NCBI RefSeq assembly: GCF_000210915.2
Contig: NC_016620.1
Location: forward strand, 2,232,001-2,296,000
Direction: 5' to 3'
Source: Halobacteriovorax marinus SJ
Lineage (GTDB): Bacteria; Bdellovibrionota; Bacteriovoracia; Bacteriovoracales; Bacteriovoracaceae
DNA length: 64,000 nucleotides
The notes beneath the pieces are model-generated. The model did not search any database, had not been told where the DNA came from, and saw only the letters and a program-made list of their open reading frames with translations. Below are positions 16,214 through 25,724 of the stretch, piece by piece. The stretch's first letter is position 1; each line of letters starts with the position of its first letter. A program made the translations under genes and the position numbers.

Positions 16214-17931
16214 GAGAAGAGTGTCCCTCTTTTTTCACATTCAGCTTCATATTCATTTAACCAAGTAATTTCTTCTTCAGTCATCATACTCTTTTCTATG
16301 AGAGCATGATCAAAGCCAATCCAAACGACAGGCTTAAATGTGAGCATATTTTCAAACTCAGGGTGTTTTACAACTAGAGCAATATTTTCAAGTCTAACCC
16401 CACCAAAGCCTGGAATATAAATCCCTGGCTCTATGGAACCGAGGTTACCTTCTTTTAAAGCGATAGAACTAGTTGGAGAGAAGCGAAGTCCACCCTCGTG
16501 CACATTGATCCCTACACCATGCCCTGTACCGTGTGCATAATTATAACCACCGCGAAGGATTGGAGTTCTCGCCAAGGCATCAATCTGGCTCCCCCAAGTT
16601 CCCTCAGGGAAAACAGCGTTTTGCGCATTTAAGAGACCTTTTAAGACGAGAGTATAAATCTTCTTCTGCTCGTCACTGGCCTCTCCCTTTCCAAGAAAAA
16701 TTGTTCGAGTCGTATCTGTGGCAAAGCCCCCTTCAAAGTAGCCACCAGAATCCATTAATGCGATTTCTCCATCAGTGGCCAATTTCTTAGCACTTGGACT
16801 TGAATAATGAATAATAGATGAATTAGCGCCAAAGCCGGCAATTGTTCCAAAGCTCTGCCCCTTTGAACCTTCTAATTCATAAAACTCACTCGTCTTATGA
16901 AAGAAATCTAACTCAGAGACACTCTCTCCTTTATGAAAGCTATTCTTTAACCAATTCAAAGAATTTAAAATGGCCCTATCCCCACTTTCAAAGGCCGCAT
17001 CAATATACTCTAACTCTTGCTCAGTCTTAAGGGCATGCAAGTGAGTAATACCTCCAGACAGAGGCGCTAGAACTTCACTACCAAAGAGTGAACATAGATT
17101 CTTATAATCCGTAACGTTGATAAGAGCTGGATCGTAATAGAGCTTAGTAATATTTTGAGATGAAGAGATCTCTTTGGAGAATGAATCAATATTACATTTA
17201 TGAAAATTTATAAAGCTATCTTCAAAGTCCACTAAATAGTGATTTGGGATAGCGAGCTCAATTCCATCTCTAGTCGCAAAACAGCGGGCCATAAAACTAC
17301 TTTGAAAAGGTAGTCCATACCCACGAAGGTTAGTGAGCCATGAAATAGAGTCAAGGGAGTTCAACCATAAGGCCTCCCCCTCTTTAAGGATAGATCTTAC
17401 TTTATCCTTAGAGCTCTTAAGCTTCTTTATCTTTGAAAGAGTGGCCTCTTTTGTAAAAGATGAAAATGAAATGAGATTTCTAATTGTATCAGTTGTCCCA
17501 ACTTCTACAGTTTGCAGACTTTCTTTAAAGCGCTCAAGGTGCCCAAGTGGAGTTCTATCACCATCTAACCATAGAGAGGATAATCCTAAACCTTCTATCT
17601 TTTCAAATGTAGCATCAATAAGAGATTGTCCATAAGGACATTTCTCAACCACTACGCCCTCTGCTTCAACTTCAATATCTGCTTGTTCGTGATAGCGTCC
17701 ATCAACAAAGAGATGACAAGTTCCATTTGCAAGAAGAAGAACTTCGGCCACTGAGCCTGAAAAGCCAGAGAAGTAATATCTAAGACTCTCTTGCATCGGC
17801 ACATACTCATTCATAAAAATATCGTAGCTAGAAATATAGGCAGCATCTATTGAGTTCTTCTTTAAGAATTGACTCATTTCTAAAATATGCTGCTCAATAA
17901 CCTCTTTTTCTAAAAAGAATGTATTTCTCAT
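16210..17931 (-). CDS. Xaa-Pro aminopeptidase (M24B)
   Basis: 573 residues, the long three-domain form seen in eukaryotic APP1-like and many bacterial enzymes. Two creatinase-like N-terminal domains (about 1-300) precede the M24 pita-bread domain. Metal ligands are recognisable: D-S-G-G-Y-F-E-G-G-F-A-T-D-T-T-R-T (two Asp), G-H-G-V-G-I-N-V-H (His), E-P-G-I-Y (Glu) and V-R-L-E-N (Glu). It removes an N-terminal residue preceding proline. No signal peptide, so cytoplasmic. GAGGAAAAG precedes the ATG. Convergent with the matrixin gene, with a four-base overlap. Confidence 0.9.
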   Translation of the reverse strand: MRNTFFLEKEVIEQHILEMSQFLKKNSIDAAYISSYDIFMNEYVPMQESLRYYFSGFSGSVAEVLLLANGTCHLFVDGRYHEQADIEVEAEGVVVEKCPYGQSLIDATFEKIEGLGLSSLWLDGDRTPLGHLERFKESLQTVEVGTTDTIRNLISFSSFTKEATLSKIKKLKSSKDKVRSILKEGEALWLNSLDSISWLTNLRGYGLPFQSSFMARCFATRDGIELAIPNHYLVDFEDSFINFHKCNIDSFSKEISSSQNITKLYYDPALINVTDYKNLCSLFGSEVLAPLSGGITHLHALKTEQELEYIDAAFESGDRAILNSLNWLKNSFHKGESVSELDFFHKTSEFYELEGSKGQSFGTIAGFGANSSIIHYSSPSAKKLATDGEIALMDSGGYFEGGFATDTTRTIFLGKGEASDEQKKIYTLVLKGLLNAQNAVFPEGTWGSQIDALARTPILRGGYNYAHGTGHGVGINVHEGGLRFSPTSSIALKEGNLGSIEPGIYIPGFGGVRLENIALVVKHPEFENMLTFKPVVWIGFDHALIEKSMMTEEEITWLNEYEAECEKRGTLFS

Positions 17932-18017
17932 CTTTTCCTCACTTTTTTCTTTAATTTTTTTTTCTTTAGCCGAAAAGTCATAAAAAGCAAGTTTACTTTA
18001 AATATCGGCTATTTATT

Positions 18018-18158
18018 ATGCGTTCAAACCTATCAAAAATTGTTTTTATCATACTCAGCGTCTTTTTCCTAAAAATAGCTGTGGCCGATACATTCAGATC
18101 TAACACTGATAGAAAGCCCTCCGGCTCTGTCACTATTAGCGTTCAAGATATTCGCTAA
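18018..18158 (+). CDS. Small secreted peptide, 46 residues
   Basis: An ATG at 18018 opens 46 codons ending TAA at 18156-18158. The N terminus is a convincing signal peptide: basic start, hydrophobic core I-V-F-I-I-L-S-V-F-F-L, then A-V-A before the polar D-T-F-R-S. The mature peptide of about 22 residues is polar and lacks cysteine. Against it: no clear Shine-Dalgarno, and the last 23 bases overlap the end of murD on the other strand. It fills an otherwise empty 204-base gap. Confidence 0.45.
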   Translation: MRSNLSKIVFIILSVFFLKIAVADTFRSNTDRKPSGSVTISVQDIR

Positions 18159-19482
18159 TTAAAAGATCAAAATGTTCTCCCCTTTTGACATAGTTCTCAT
18201 AGAGGTCAAAAGATGGAAAGGCCGGAGAAAAGAGAATGACTCCCTTCTCAACTTCTACTGATATATTCTTAATCACTTCATCTAATGTTTTGAAATAATC
18301 GCAGTTAAATTTTTCTTTAAATTCTTCCAAGAGAACTTTCCCCGACTCTCCATAGAGAAAGACTTTAGAGATTGATTCTTTATGAGCATCAAGTTTACTT
18401 TCTAGTTGATCTCCATGACCTCTAAGCTTTCCTCCAAGAATAAGAGAAATAGGTAAATTCTTATAAGAAAATTCACAGGCCTTTAGAGCTGTTAGAGATG
18501 CTTCCCAATTTGTACTTTTAGCATCATTAAAAATATAAAGTCCTTCACGACTAGGTCTCTTTTGTAATCGATAAGATACGCCTTGAAATTCCTTTAGCTG
18601 CTCTAGACCATTTTTCCAATCTACACCAACAGTCTCTAAGAGCTTTGTTGCAAAGTTGAGATTGGAGAGATTGTGCTCTCCTATGAGCTGGAAACTCTCT
18701 CTAACGTTACCACTAAAAATATCTGCAGAGCGAGGAACTTCAAGCTTAATTAGATTGCAGCTTGGGTTAAACTCTTTTTCAAATCCTCCCAAGTCACCGA
18801 CGAATATATTGTCTGAATCATCTAAATTATCTGCAATAGAAAATTTAGCTCGAGCGTAGTCAGAAACTCGCTCATACCTCTCTCCGTGATTAGCGGAAAT
18901 ATTTAATATGGCGGCAACATCTGATTTAAAAGTATCCATACTCTCCAATTGAAAACTAGAGAGTTCTAAAGTTATTAAGGAAGCTTCACTTCTCTTACTT
19001 GAAAGAACCTCAAGAGCATATGTTGCTAGAGGCGTTCCAATATTTCCCCCTAAGAAACTAGAGCACCCTGCCCCTCGTGCCAAAAGGTCAATAATTGTCA
19101 CCGTCGTAGTCTTACCATTTGTGCCCGTCACAGAAATAATCTTAGTCTTAGAAAGAGAATTCTTAAGTGCTCTATAAGCAAATTCTATTTCAGAAATAAC
19201 TTCAATTCCTTTAGTTAAACACTCTTTTAAAAATTCACTCTCTCTAGCAATGCCTGGGGAGAGAATAATAGAGTCACATTGAGATAAGGCGCTCTGACAA
19301 TCAGGGCTTTCTTGCGAGAGTAGTTGAAGACGATCATGGGCCTCAACTCTTGAGCCCCATTCTTCGGTATTTCCACTATTTACGGCGAAAACATCGGCTC
19401 CTAAAAAGAGGGCCAACCTCACACTGGCAAGACCAGAAACTCCCATTCCAACGACTGCTATATTTCTACCTTGTAAAGACAA
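18136..19482 (-). CDS. murD: UDP-N-acetylmuramoyl-L-alanine--D-glutamate ligase
   Basis: 448 residues. MurD adds D-glutamate to UDP-MurNAc-L-Ala in the cytoplasm. N-terminal Rossmann-like UDP-binding domain (V-V-G-M-G-V-S-G near 10-17), the ATP-binding loop V-T-G-T-N-G-K-T-T-T (about 118-127), G-G-N-I-G-T-P-L, L-E-L-S-S-F-Q-L-E, and the C-terminal N-D-A-K-S-T-N motif are all present. It is isolated from other mur genes, unlike the dcw cluster arrangement of many bacteria, at least within this window. Confidence 0.95.
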   Translation of the reverse strand: MSLQGRNIAVVGMGVSGLASVRLALFLGADVFAVNSGNTEEWGSRVEAHDRLQLLSQESPDCQSALSQCDSIILSPGIARESEFLKECLTKGIEVISEIEFAYRALKNSLSKTKIISVTGTNGKTTTVTIIDLLARGAGCSSFLGGNIGTPLATYALEVLSSKRSEASLITLELSSFQLESMDTFKSDVAAILNISANHGERYERVSDYARAKFSIADNLDDSDNIFVGDLGGFEKEFNPSCNLIKLEVPRSADIFSGNVRESFQLIGEHNLSNLNFATKLLETVGVDWKNGLEQLKEFQGVSYRLQKRPSREGLYIFNDAKSTNWEASLTALKACEFSYKNLPISLILGGKLRGHGDQLESKLDAHKESISKVFLYGESGKVLLEEFKEKFNCDYFKTLDEVIKNISVEVEKGVILFSPAFPSFDLYENYVKRGEHFDLLISEYLER

Positions 19483-19559
19483 GTTAATCCCCTTTTTTAG
19501 GACTTCAATTATTAATCTAAAGGCATTATAACAGGGTTAAAATTACTTTTGGAACTACT

Positions 19560-20804
19560 TTGAACTATAAAGAGCACTTTGACAGATTAATCGAATTCCT
19601 CCTTCCCTACGAAGGAATGTGGAATAGTGAAATCCTAGAAGACTACCCAAGGACAATGGACGCCTATCCGAGCGCATGGTTAGACGACCTAGAGAGACTC
19701 TCTAAGGAGGATTTGTGGCTCTTTGATTGTAAAGCCCACACAGATAAATTAAAGGATCAATCACTCATTGCCTTTATGAATGAGCTCTCAGAGCACACAT
19801 CCCTAGATAAATTTTCTTACAAAGTAGAGAGAGACTTTCCCGACTGGGCCTTTAGAAAAGTAAAAGAAAAGAAACGTCACGAAATTACTCTTATTACGGC
19901 ATTTCTAAATGAGCTTGAAAAGTCTTCTCCCCATTCGCACACTATTGATATAGGTGGTGGAGTTGGACATTTGGCCAGAGTCTTGGCCCACTACTATGGA
20001 ATAAAAACTAAGACTATTGATATAAATAAAGAGTTTCAAGAGATAGGACTAAAGAGATCTAAGGCCTTCCCTCTTCCCGAAGGGGCCAATGAATTGGAGT
20101 TCATTCACATGAATTTCATCGAAGAGGGAAATTCTAAAAAAATGCAAAATGTCTTTTCTAAAGACTCCCTAACTCTTGGTCTACACACCTGTGGAGCACT
20201 TGCAAACTCTGTTATTGATACTCATATTAAAATGCAAACAAAGTCACTTTTAAACTTTGGATGCTGCTATCTAAAAATGAATGCCATGAGAGATTGTAAT
20301 CTTTCTAATTACGCTAAGAAAGTAAACTCTCTTAAACTTACTAAGTGGTCTCTTACTCTGGCCTCCAGAGGCTATACAACAATGAGCTTTAAGCAATATT
20401 TACTTAAAGAGAGAGTTAAGGCCTTTAGATACACTTTACAACTTCTCTTAAATCAAATTCATGGAAAATCGCACTTTGTCTCAGTGGGAGACTCTCATCA
20501 AAGAGAGTATTGGGGAGACTTTTCTAGCTACGCCGAAAAGAAACTTAAGAGCTTAGAGATCTCTCACAACTTTAGTTCTAAAGAGCTAGATGATTTCTTT
20601 GAAAATAGTGATCATAAAAGAGTTGTGAAGCGAATGTATTTAGCAAATATACTTCGTTGGCAATTTGGCAGAATTCTTGAGCACTATATTCTTACTGATC
20701 GCTGTATACTCTTGGAGGAATCGGGACATAAGGTCCAGATGAAGGAACTCTTTGACGAGTCCCTTTCACCTAGAAATATTGGAATTTTTTCTACTCTATC
20801 TTAA
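19560..20804 (+). CDS. METTL25/RRNAD1-like methyltransferase
   Basis: 414 residues from a TTG. The central domain is a Rossmann methyltransferase: I-D-I-G-G-G-V-G-H (about 128-136) is SAM motif I, followed by T-I-D-I-N-K-E. Downstream, L-H-T-C-G-A-L-A-N (about 208-216) and F-G-C-C-Y-L-K-M match the conserved H-T-C-G and G-C-C-Y-H signatures of the METTL25/RRNAD1 group, better known from eukaryotes. The C-terminal 180 residues are basic and helical. Substrate unknown, perhaps RNA or protein. The 3' end overlaps the end of glnN by nine bases. Confidence 0.72.
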   Translation: MNYKEHFDRLIEFLLPYEGMWNSEILEDYPRTMDAYPSAWLDDLERLSKEDLWLFDCKAHTDKLKDQSLIAFMNELSEHTSLDKFSYKVERDFPDWAFRKVKEKKRHEITLITAFLNELEKSSPHSHTIDIGGGVGHLARVLAHYYGIKTKTIDINKEFQEIGLKRSKAFPLPEGANELEFIHMNFIEEGNSKKMQNVFSKDSLTLGLHTCGALANSVIDTHIKMQTKSLLNFGCCYLKMNAMRDCNLSNYAKKVNSLKLTKWSLTLASRGYTTMSFKQYLLKERVKAFRYTLQLLLNQIHGKSHFVSVGDSHQREYWGDFSSYAEKKLKSLEISHNFSSKELDDFFENSDHKRVVKRMYLANILRWQFGRILEHYILTDRCILLEESGHKVQMKELFDESLSPRNIGIFSTLS

Positions 20805-22982
20805 AAAGAGCATTTCATAATATGTTGGCAGTGGCCAAAGCTCATTTGGAATAAGATCTTCCACTTCATTACAAGACTGAGCAAGTTTCTCCGAGAGAGG
20901 GAAAATATTATTCGCAATCTCAAGTGAATTCTTAGCAGCATCACCATTGAGTGCAGAACATGCGCTTGTTAAATTCATCAGATTTGCGTAGAGACTCTCA
21001 ACTGTGAAGTTAAGCTTCTTATACATTTCAACTTCTACAGAAGACTCTAGTCCAATTTCTTTTTGAACTTTTATCACTTTCCCAAGTCTCTTCTTATATT
21101 CTAGAGTGGCTGGAAGTACATTCTTCTTAACAATATCCATTTGAGTTTGGAATTCAATTTCTCTTAGAGTGTTATAATTCTCAACAAGGACATTGTACCT
21201 CATTTGAAGTTCATTCTTTCTAAAGATACCTTTTTCCACCATATACTTAGTTTGCTCATCATCAAGTAGAGCGCCCAGAGCGTCTGCTGTAGTTCTTAAA
21301 TTAGGAAGACCTCTCTTCTTAGCTTCTTCAACCCACTCCTGTGAATATCCGTCACCGTTGAAAATAATATTCCATGAACTTTGAAGCCATTTCTTTGTTA
21401 ACTTCATGAGTGCAGCCTCTACAGAGCTGGCCTTAATTTCTTTTTCTAGAAATTCAATAGACTCTTCAAAAACTTCAGTTACTGCCGCGTTGAGAATACT
21501 TAGAGGAAAACTAATTGATTGAGATGACCCTACAGCTCTAAATTCAAACTTATTTCCAGTAAAAGCAAATGGAGATGTTCTATTTCTATCAGTATTGTCC
21601 ATCATTAAGTTGGCCAATTGATTTGCACCGAGATCCAATACGACTTTACCTTCTTCACTCACCGTCTCACCGTTTTTAATGGCCTCAAAAATTTTCTCTA
21701 AATTTGAACCTGTAAAAACAGAGATAATCGAAGGAGGAGCTTCATTAGCACCTAAGCGGTGATCATTACCCTGTGAAGAGATGGCCATACGTAGAAGTTT
21801 TGCTCTTCTATAAACTGCTTCAATAACTATTGAAGTCACTGCAAGGAATTTAATATTCTTTTCAGGCTTATTTCCTGGCTCTAAGAGATTCATTCCATCA
21901 TCAGTGGCCATTGACCAATTGATATGTTTTCCAGAACCATTAATACCTGCAAATGGTTTTTCGTGAAGAAGAGCAATGAAGTTATGCTTTTCTGCTACTT
22001 CTTTAATCACTGCCATCACTAATTGATTATTATCTGCGGAGACATTGGCCTCTCTAAAAATTTGCGCAATTTCAAATTGCCCTGGAGCAACTTCATTATG
22101 TCTTGTCTTAGCAGGAATTCCTAAGCGGTGTAATTCATAATCAATCTCTTCCATACAAGAGAGCACTCTCTCAGGAATACGACCAAAGTAGTGATCATCT
22201 AATTGTTGGTTCTTATGCGATAGTGAACCTAAGAGAGTTCTTCCCGTCATAACAAGGTCTGGTCTAGAAAAATAGAACGCCTTATCTACTAGGAAATACT
22301 CTTGTTCAGCACCACAAGTAACACTGACTTTCTTTGTATCTGTGAAACCAATGAGGTTCATAAATTTCGTGGCCACATCATTTAATCTTGTCACAGACCT
22401 TAACAGAGGCGTCTTCATATCTAGAGCATCACCGTGATACGATACAAATGCAGTTGGAATACAAAGAGTTTTTCCATTAACTCCATCCATGAGGAACATA
22501 GGAGAAGTTAAATCCCAAGATGTATAACCTCTCGCCTCAAAAGTGGATCTCGCTCCACCGTTTGGAAAAGATGAGGCATCTGGCTCACCTTGCATCAGCT
22601 GACCTGCCGATAATTTCTCTATTGGAAGCTCTCCGTCTAGATCGAGGAAAGCGTCGTGCTTTTCAGCAGTAGAACCTGTCAGTGGCTGAAACCAGTGACA
22701 AAAGTGTGTGGCCCCTTTTGCTGTGGCCCATTCAGTCACTGCTTTAGCGACGATATCTGCATGTTCTTTTTTGAGCTTATTTCCACTATTTGAAACTGTT
22801 AAAAGTTCATTCTTAATGGACTCCGGAATTCCGGGAGCTGTTAAGTAGTGAAAGACATTCTCTCCATAATACTCACTGACCTTTTGAAAGTTACCGTTTA
22901 GGTCAACTGGTCTTTTGAATGTGCGCTCTTTGCGATTAATTGCAAACTTCTTAGCTTCTATTCTTGAATACTTAGATGGCAT
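20796..22982 (-). CDS. glnN: Glutamine synthetase type III
   Basis: 728 residues, the size of GSIII (types I and II are about 470 and 350-400). It makes glutamine from glutamate, ammonia and ATP. The GSIII-specific N-terminal domain includes F-E-A-R-G-Y-T-S-W-D; the catalytic barrel carries G-A-E-Q-E-Y-F-L-V (metal-binding Glu), A-G-I-N-G-S-G-K-H (ammonium/ATP region) and H-R-L-G-A-N-E-A-P. GGGAG precedes the ATG. Often a nitrogen-regulated, non-adenylylated form. No other nitrogen genes lie next to it. Confidence 0.95.
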   Translation of the reverse strand: MPSKYSRIEAKKFAINRKERTFKRPVDLNGNFQKVSEYYGENVFHYLTAPGIPESIKNELLTVSNSGNKLKKEHADIVAKAVTEWATAKGATHFCHWFQPLTGSTAEKHDAFLDLDGELPIEKLSAGQLMQGEPDASSFPNGGARSTFEARGYTSWDLTSPMFLMDGVNGKTLCIPTAFVSYHGDALDMKTPLLRSVTRLNDVATKFMNLIGFTDTKKVSVTCGAEQEYFLVDKAFYFSRPDLVMTGRTLLGSLSHKNQQLDDHYFGRIPERVLSCMEEIDYELHRLGIPAKTRHNEVAPGQFEIAQIFREANVSADNNQLVMAVIKEVAEKHNFIALLHEKPFAGINGSGKHINWSMATDDGMNLLEPGNKPEKNIKFLAVTSIVIEAVYRRAKLLRMAISSQGNDHRLGANEAPPSIISVFTGSNLEKIFEAIKNGETVSEEGKVVLDLGANQLANLMMDNTDRNRTSPFAFTGNKFEFRAVGSSQSISFPLSILNAAVTEVFEESIEFLEKEIKASSVEAALMKLTKKWLQSSWNIIFNGDGYSQEWVEEAKKRGLPNLRTTADALGALLDDEQTKYMVEKGIFRKNELQMRYNVLVENYNTLREIEFQTQMDIVKKNVLPATLEYKKRLGKVIKVQKEIGLESSVEVEMYKKLNFTVESLYANLMNLTSACSALNGDAAKNSLEIANNIFPLSEKLAQSCNEVEDLIPNELWPLPTYYEMLFLR

Positions 22983-23096
22983 TTTGATCTCCCTATCGTT
23001 TTATGCTGCCCATAATTTTCATTCACAAAAATTTTCTAATGGCCGGGAGAAATTGTCTACTGATAAGGGATATTAAATTACTGGCTTCGGCTTTCC

Positions 23097-23204
23097 CTAA
23101 AAAAGAAGCTCTGCAGCATTGGCCTGAGACATACAGAGTATTACTGTTGCAAAGAGAAAAAATAGTAATTTTGCAATCACTTCTTGAACTTCATGTGGCA
23201 TCAT
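23097..23204 (-). CDS. Possible 35-residue secreted peptide upstream of glnN
   Basis: Two adjacent ATGs at 23204 and 23201 open a short frame with a signal-peptide-like core (I-A-K-L-L-F-F-L-F-A-T-V-I-L-C) followed by S-Q-A-N-A, a good cleavage site, but only about five residues remain before TAG. A GGGG run lies upstream. It may be a leader peptide, a remnant of a longer secreted gene, or chance. It sits in the 240-base gap between glnN and the phosphopantetheinyl transferase gene. Confidence 0.3.
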   Translation of the reverse strand: MMPHEVQEVIAKLLFFLFATVILCMSQANAAELLF

Positions 23205-23222
23205 AATAAAAACCCCGTTTAA

Positions 23223-23858
23223 TTGAACACTATTTATGACAAATTTATGACGCTATCGCAACAAGAAATTTCACTCCTCTTCGACACCCTCAGTATTAAG
23301 CTAGAAGATACCTATCAAGGTGAAATTCCAAGGGATGTAAGCGAAGTCTATCCTTCAAAGAAAAGAGTCCGAGACCACTACACCTCTCGCCTGGCCCTTT
23401 TACATGCATTAGAGAGCCTAAAGGGCCCAGAGAGTTTTCAAAACTATAGCGACTTAATCATCGATAATCACCACCATCTAAGGAAGGCACCAGAGATACT
23501 AGTTTCTCTCACTCACACTATCGAGTTGGCTGCAGCCGTTGTCTCTAATCACCCTAAGATCTCTTCACTGGGAATTGATCTCGAAAGTACACAAAGAGAG
23601 ATGAAGGAAGGAATTCTAAAATTCTTTATTAGAGATGAAGACACTGAAAGTGACCCTTTGAAAAATTGGTGTATTAAAGAGGCAGCCTTTAAAGCGCTCT
23701 CTCCCCTATATAATTTAGAGAAGAGGCTTGTACTAAAAGATATTATTATTTCTAAAGATAAGACTTTCTTTCTTGAGACGCTCCCTGAACTAAAGGGCCA
23801 TTACTCAATTGAAGAGAGAAAGGGCCACTACTTGGCCCTTGCAATAACCCTAGCCTAG
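23223..23858 (+). CDS. Sfp-type 4'-phosphopantetheinyl transferase
   Basis: 211 residues from a TTG, or 203 from the ATG at 23247. It transfers the phosphopantetheine arm of CoA to a serine of carrier proteins. Family motifs: S-L-T-H-T followed by I-S-S-L-G-I-D-L-E (magnesium-binding Asp and Glu, about residues 117-121) and W-C-I-K-E-A-A-F-K (about 147-155). The monomeric, two-lobed length fits Sfp/EntD-like enzymes rather than AcpS. No polyketide or peptide synthetase is nearby, so its substrate may be fatty-acid ACP or a distant cluster. Ends overlap with the M61 gene by nine bases. Confidence 0.82.
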   Translation: MNTIYDKFMTLSQQEISLLFDTLSIKLEDTYQGEIPRDVSEVYPSKKRVRDHYTSRLALLHALESLKGPESFQNYSDLIIDNHHHLRKAPEILVSLTHTIELAAAVVSNHPKISSLGIDLESTQREMKEGILKFFIRDEDTESDPLKNWCIKEAAFKALSPLYNLEKRLVLKDIIISKDKTFFLETLPELKGHYSIEERKGHYLALAITLA

Positions 23859-25568
23859 GAACTTCTTCGTCAACTCTTCATTAGTGGACTTAAGTGCGAC
23901 AATACTTCTTGGTGCGCTCTCCATTAAGACTTCAACATCTGTCAGGTAACCAAGTCGTGAAACAGTGAATCTGTAAGTCTTATTTAAAGTTAAAAATTTA
24001 TCGTACTTTTGAAAGTCTCCACTAAGAACTCGCATACCATCAATTGCGATAATTTCATCTCCAGCATTTAGACCATACTTATGAGCTGCACCATCTAGAG
24101 TTACTGATTTAATGACAACTCTATCGCCAGTATTAGAAGTCACAACACCAAGATCAACCTTAGAATCTGTAGTGTATTCAACTTCAACTGACATCTCTTT
24201 TAAAAGTTGCTCAAAGTCTATTTCCTCAGTCGAACAAATCATATTCTCAAAGCGCTCTCGCACTTTTCTATTTGTGAGCGATTCAATCATTGAATAAACT
24301 TCATGATCTTCCATTCCATTTTCTGGATCTGCTTTATATCTCTTCCAAAGTAAATCTAGTAGAGCATTAATCCCCGATCCCTCTTTTACTAATAAGATAT
24401 TAAGCGCGAAGAAAACGAGCCCACCTTTTAAGTAATAAGAAATTGAAGAGTTATTAGAATTTTCATCTGGTCTATACAACTTGATCCAAGCATTGAACGA
24501 GCTATCTTCTAGAGAGTGAAACTTTCTACCAGGAATCGAGTAATAGCGATTTAGATTGGCCTTCATTTTCTCAAGATACTCACTGAGTGTTGTTAGACCA
24601 CATCTATAGACAAAGAGCTGATCCATAAAACTTGTGAGCCCTTCCGTTAGCCAGTGCATTCTAGTGAATCCTTCACTCAAGTAATTGAATGGCCCTAATT
24701 CTTTAGGGCGAATTCTTTTAACATTCCATGTATGAAAGTATTCGTGAGCAACTAGCTCTAGCCAATCAGTGTAGCCACTTCGATCAATCATTGCTCTTGA
24801 ACAATATTGAAGTGCCGTTGAATTCTTATGTTCTAGACCTCCAAAGAGATTAGGAGCAAAGTGAGTGATAAAAGTATATTTCTCATAGGGAATCTCTCCC
24901 ATCGTTTTAGAGATATATTCTACAATTGTTTTAATATCTGCTTTTAAATTATACCCATGCTTCATTGGGCTTCCGTACCAACAAAGTTCGTGATCGATTC
25001 CATCCACTCTAAAACCATCAGTTTCCTGACAACCTATTTCAATAGGAGAATCAATAAGATCATCGTAGTTATCTGCGCTATATAAAAAGACTTCTCTCTT
25101 AGTAGAAATATCTCTAAGCCCCGTAGTTAGTTTTGACCAAAGAGGAGGAAACTCAACTTCAACTTCTGGGTTTAAAATATTCTTATCTTTAATACCCATA
25201 AAAATTGTTGGCCCATGTAGAAAAGCGTGAGACTCATCGATATGAGAAGTACGAACAGTGAGCTCGTGACAGAAGACATCGTAATGAATTTCAAAATTTT
25301 CTTTATCGCCTTTAACCTCTTTTGACTCAAAATCTACTTCGTAGACACCCTTATCAACTTGTTCAAAATAGTAGAATTCTCCACCAGGATTTAGGGCCTT
25401 AAAGTTTTGAATATGCTTTCCATACTCTCTCATTAGGTATGACCCAGGCGACCATGAAGGTATAAAAAAAGATAGTTTAGCGTCATCTTTTGACCTCTGT
25501 CCCCTGATTGTAACTGATAAGTAGTGAGTTTTTGGATTATCGATTTTAATCTTGTAATGCAATTTCAT
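23850..25568 (-). CDS. M61 glycyl-aminopeptidase-family protease with PDZ domain
   Basis: About 572 residues. The second ATG (25568) is chosen since AAGGA lies eight bases before it and only abuts the first. An N-terminal beta-sandwich (about 1-170) precedes the catalytic domain with A-H-E-Y-F-H-T-W-N-V-K-R (HExxH near 275-279) and W-L-T-E-G-L-T-S-F, where the Glu is the third zinc ligand. A PDZ domain follows (about 470-540: Y-G-L-N-A-G-D-E-I-I-A-I-D-G). No signal peptide, so cytoplasmic. Members cleave N-terminal Gly/Ala. Confidence 0.9.
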   Translation of the reverse strand: MKLHYKIKIDNPKTHYLSVTIRGQRSKDDAKLSFFIPSWSPGSYLMREYGKHIQNFKALNPGGEFYYFEQVDKGVYEVDFESKEVKGDKENFEIHYDVFCHELTVRTSHIDESHAFLHGPTIFMGIKDKNILNPEVEVEFPPLWSKLTTGLRDISTKREVFLYSADNYDDLIDSPIEIGCQETDGFRVDGIDHELCWYGSPMKHGYNLKADIKTIVEYISKTMGEIPYEKYTFITHFAPNLFGGLEHKNSTALQYCSRAMIDRSGYTDWLELVAHEYFHTWNVKRIRPKELGPFNYLSEGFTRMHWLTEGLTSFMDQLFVYRCGLTTLSEYLEKMKANLNRYYSIPGRKFHSLEDSSFNAWIKLYRPDENSNNSSISYYLKGGLVFFALNILLVKEGSGINALLDLLWKRYKADPENGMEDHEVYSMIESLTNRKVRERFENMICSTEEIDFEQLLKEMSVEVEYTTDSKVDLGVVTSNTGDRVVIKSVTLDGAAHKYGLNAGDEIIAIDGMRVLSGDFQKYDKFLTLNKTYRFTVSRLGYLTDVEVLMESAPRSIVALKSTNEELTKKFLG

Positions 25569-25724
25569 TAAATTCATTCCTTTTTAAAATAATTCTTGAA
25601 ATTAAGGTCCTCTTTAAGCTAGAAGCATAGGAAAAATTGAATATTAATTTTTGAAAACTTACATGACAAACTTTTCTTATTCAAGTTTGACACAACACAC
25701 ACTACACAAAAATGAGTTACTACT

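Noticed and set aside
23003-23206. Plus-strand frame of 67 residues in the glnN upstream gap
   Set aside because: No start signal and no recognisable domain; the opposite strand has a better, though weak, peptide candidate.
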